Origin: Bacteroidota bacterium
GTDB lineage: Bacteria; Bacteroidota; Bacteroidia; Bacteroidales; F082
Direction: 5' to 3'
Assembly: GCA_009773165.1 (NCBI GenBank)
Contig: WOUZ01000013.1
Span: forward strand, 1 to 64,000
Length of the DNA stretch: 64,000 bases
Shown here piece after piece: positions 63,136-64,000 of the stretch; the stretch's first letter is position 1; the number at the start of each line of letters is the position of its first letter. The position numbers were made by a program, and so were the translations under genes. Under the pieces are notes generated by a model that worked only from the letters and a program-made list of their open reading frames with translations, made no database searches and was not told the origin of the DNA.

Positions 63136-63999
63136 TCACAATGATTTTGACTGCAGCTGAAGCTGTTGGATAAGGTCAGCGAGTTTGGATATGTGCATGT
63201 GATAGTTTTCAAAGTCAAATTTTGTTTTATCTTCTTTGAGTTTATCAAGAAGTTCAATAACCTGATTTAAAGCAAATTGACGGGCTATGAACTCCAATTC
63301 ACTGATAAAACTACTAAGCAGGTCGATATCCATAAAAATCTTTAACTGACTGAGCATTTGCATTAGATCACGCTCTTCGAAAGCAGCTATAAAACCATTG
63401 ATTTGTCCGATACTGATATTTATTCCATTTTCCTGTTTAGGCAGCGGATCGGTGGTTAGAGTAATTAATTCATGTGGCAGGTATTTGATCAGGATAGTCA
63501 CTAAATCATTTCTGCTAATAGGTTTTCGCACATAATCGCTGAATAATTTCCTGATCCGGCTTTCGTCGTGCTTCATCGAAGAAGCGGTAAAAGCAATAAT
63601 GGGAATGTGCATGGTTACTGGCTGTTGGCGCAAAATTTCGGTAGCGTCATACCCATTCATTTTTGGCATTCGAAGGTCCATCAACACCAGATCAGGTTGG
63701 TACAATGTACAAATGTCAACGCCTTCAATACCACTTTTGGCTTCCAGAACCTCCAGCTTATGTGCCTTGAGGAAGCTTTTAACTAACTCACGGTTGAATT
63801 CAACATCGTCAACCACCAAAATTTTAGAGCCAACAAATTTTACCTCACAGGCTGACCAATCGAATTCGTCTTTTGTTTCTTGCCTGGCCTCCGAAGGTTT
63901 CACAGCAAAAAGCTTCAAGGTAAACGTACTACCTACATCTTCAATACTTTGTACATTCAGTTGACCTCCCATTATCTGAACAAGTTTTTGGGAGATGGC
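63136..63999 (-). CDS. Hybrid sensor kinase, 5' end outside window
   Basis: Only the C-terminal part is in the window; the frame is open to base 63999. It contains the end of an ATPase domain (AISQKLVQIMGGQLNVQ, then GSTFTL) and a receiver domain with VVDDVEF, the phosphoacceptor in VLMDLRMPKMNG and K in VRKPIS. A helical tail of about 100 residues follows, without an Hpt-type phospho-histidine motif. The sensor and HisKA parts lie beyond the window. It is upstream of the receiver-kinase gene in the same operon. Confidence 0.9.
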   Translation of the reverse strand, partial: AISQKLVQIMGGQLNVQSIEDVGSTFTLKLFAVKPSEARQETKDEFDWSACEVKFVGSKILVVDDVEFNRELVKSFLKAHKLEVLEAKSGIEGVDICTLYQPDLVLMDLRMPKMNGYDATEILRQQPVTMHIPIIAFTASSMKHDESRIRKLFSDYVRKPISRNDLVTILIKYLPHELITLTTDPLPKQENGINISIGQINGFIAAFEERDLMQMLSQLKIFMDIDLLSSFISELEFIARQFALNQVIELLDKLKEDKTKFDFENYHMHISKLADLIQQLQLQSKSL

Positions 64000-64000
64000 A

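Overview
The window reads as a chromosomal segment of a Bacteroidota bacterium, most likely of the order Bacteroidales. The main evidence is the promoter signature: many genes are preceded by TAnnTTTG, in the best cases with TTTG or TTG 18-21 bases upstream, as is characteristic of this phylum. The gene content agrees: lamin-tail and FlgD-like surface proteins, an M56 peptidase with a TonB-like C-terminus next to BlaI, a two-component regulator propeller histidine kinase, a CarboxypepD_reg-like protein and an ECF sigma/anti-sigma pair. Base composition looks moderate (low to mid 40s % GC by eye). I found no tRNA, rRNA, CRISPR array, phage or intact insertion sequence, so this is mainly core chromosome with some accessory genes.

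Layout. 1-672 has no convincing gene but carries two similar units, each with an inverted repeat, a shared 12-mer and a terminator-like hairpin; they could be tandem small RNAs. 673-6464 (minus) holds truC, a lipoprotein, a membrane protein fused to a THEP1-like NTPase, and a large lamin-tail surface protein. 6533-13971 (plus) holds asd-ribF, a C69 dipeptidase, a DinB-like protein, asnB and a small secreted protein. 14025-19261 (minus) is a sugar region: a degenerate NeuD-like acyltransferase, a rhamnose-mutarotase-family protein, a nucleotidyltransferase/GHMP-kinase fusion, a FucP-type permease and a Vi/WbpO-type nucleotide-sugar dehydrogenase. 19619-23357 (minus) has dCMP deaminase, a small NMP-kinase-like protein, a LOG protein and an S9 peptidase. 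23620-29861 (plus) has an orphan histidine kinase, an EEP phosphatase-YceI pair and a propeller histidine kinase. 29881-40752 has ftsX, a short MscS, blaI-M56, an AAA/DUF4143 ATPase, an SMR exporter, a CPBP protease and mrdA-rodA. 40955-47884 (plus) has an S9 peptidase, an M48 lipoprotein and padR-pspC. 48280-53696 has a fucose-isomerase-like protein, a GH130-like protein fused to a response-regulator receiver domain, and a convergent GT4 fused to a helical glycosidase-like domain. 53976-64000 has corA, a membrane thioredoxin, a sigma/anti-sigma/Spy-like operon, an RluB-like synthase with 24 repeats of 14 residues, a Usp, an acyltransferase and two signalling kinases, the last one cut by the window end.

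The best candidates for something undescribed are the GH130-receiver fusion facing the GT4-glycosidase fusion (49633-53696), which suggests carbohydrate turnover under phosphorelay control, and the single-chain transporter-like protein with a THEP1 NTPase (2132-3847). Also worth attention are the nucleotidyltransferase/kinase fusion in the fucose-like cluster, the tandem RNA-like units at the window start, near-identical BlaI-type operators at both ends of the blaI-M56 unit, and a dispersed intergenic repeat family built from AACCCTAAACTCTAAA and AACAAATCAAC words.
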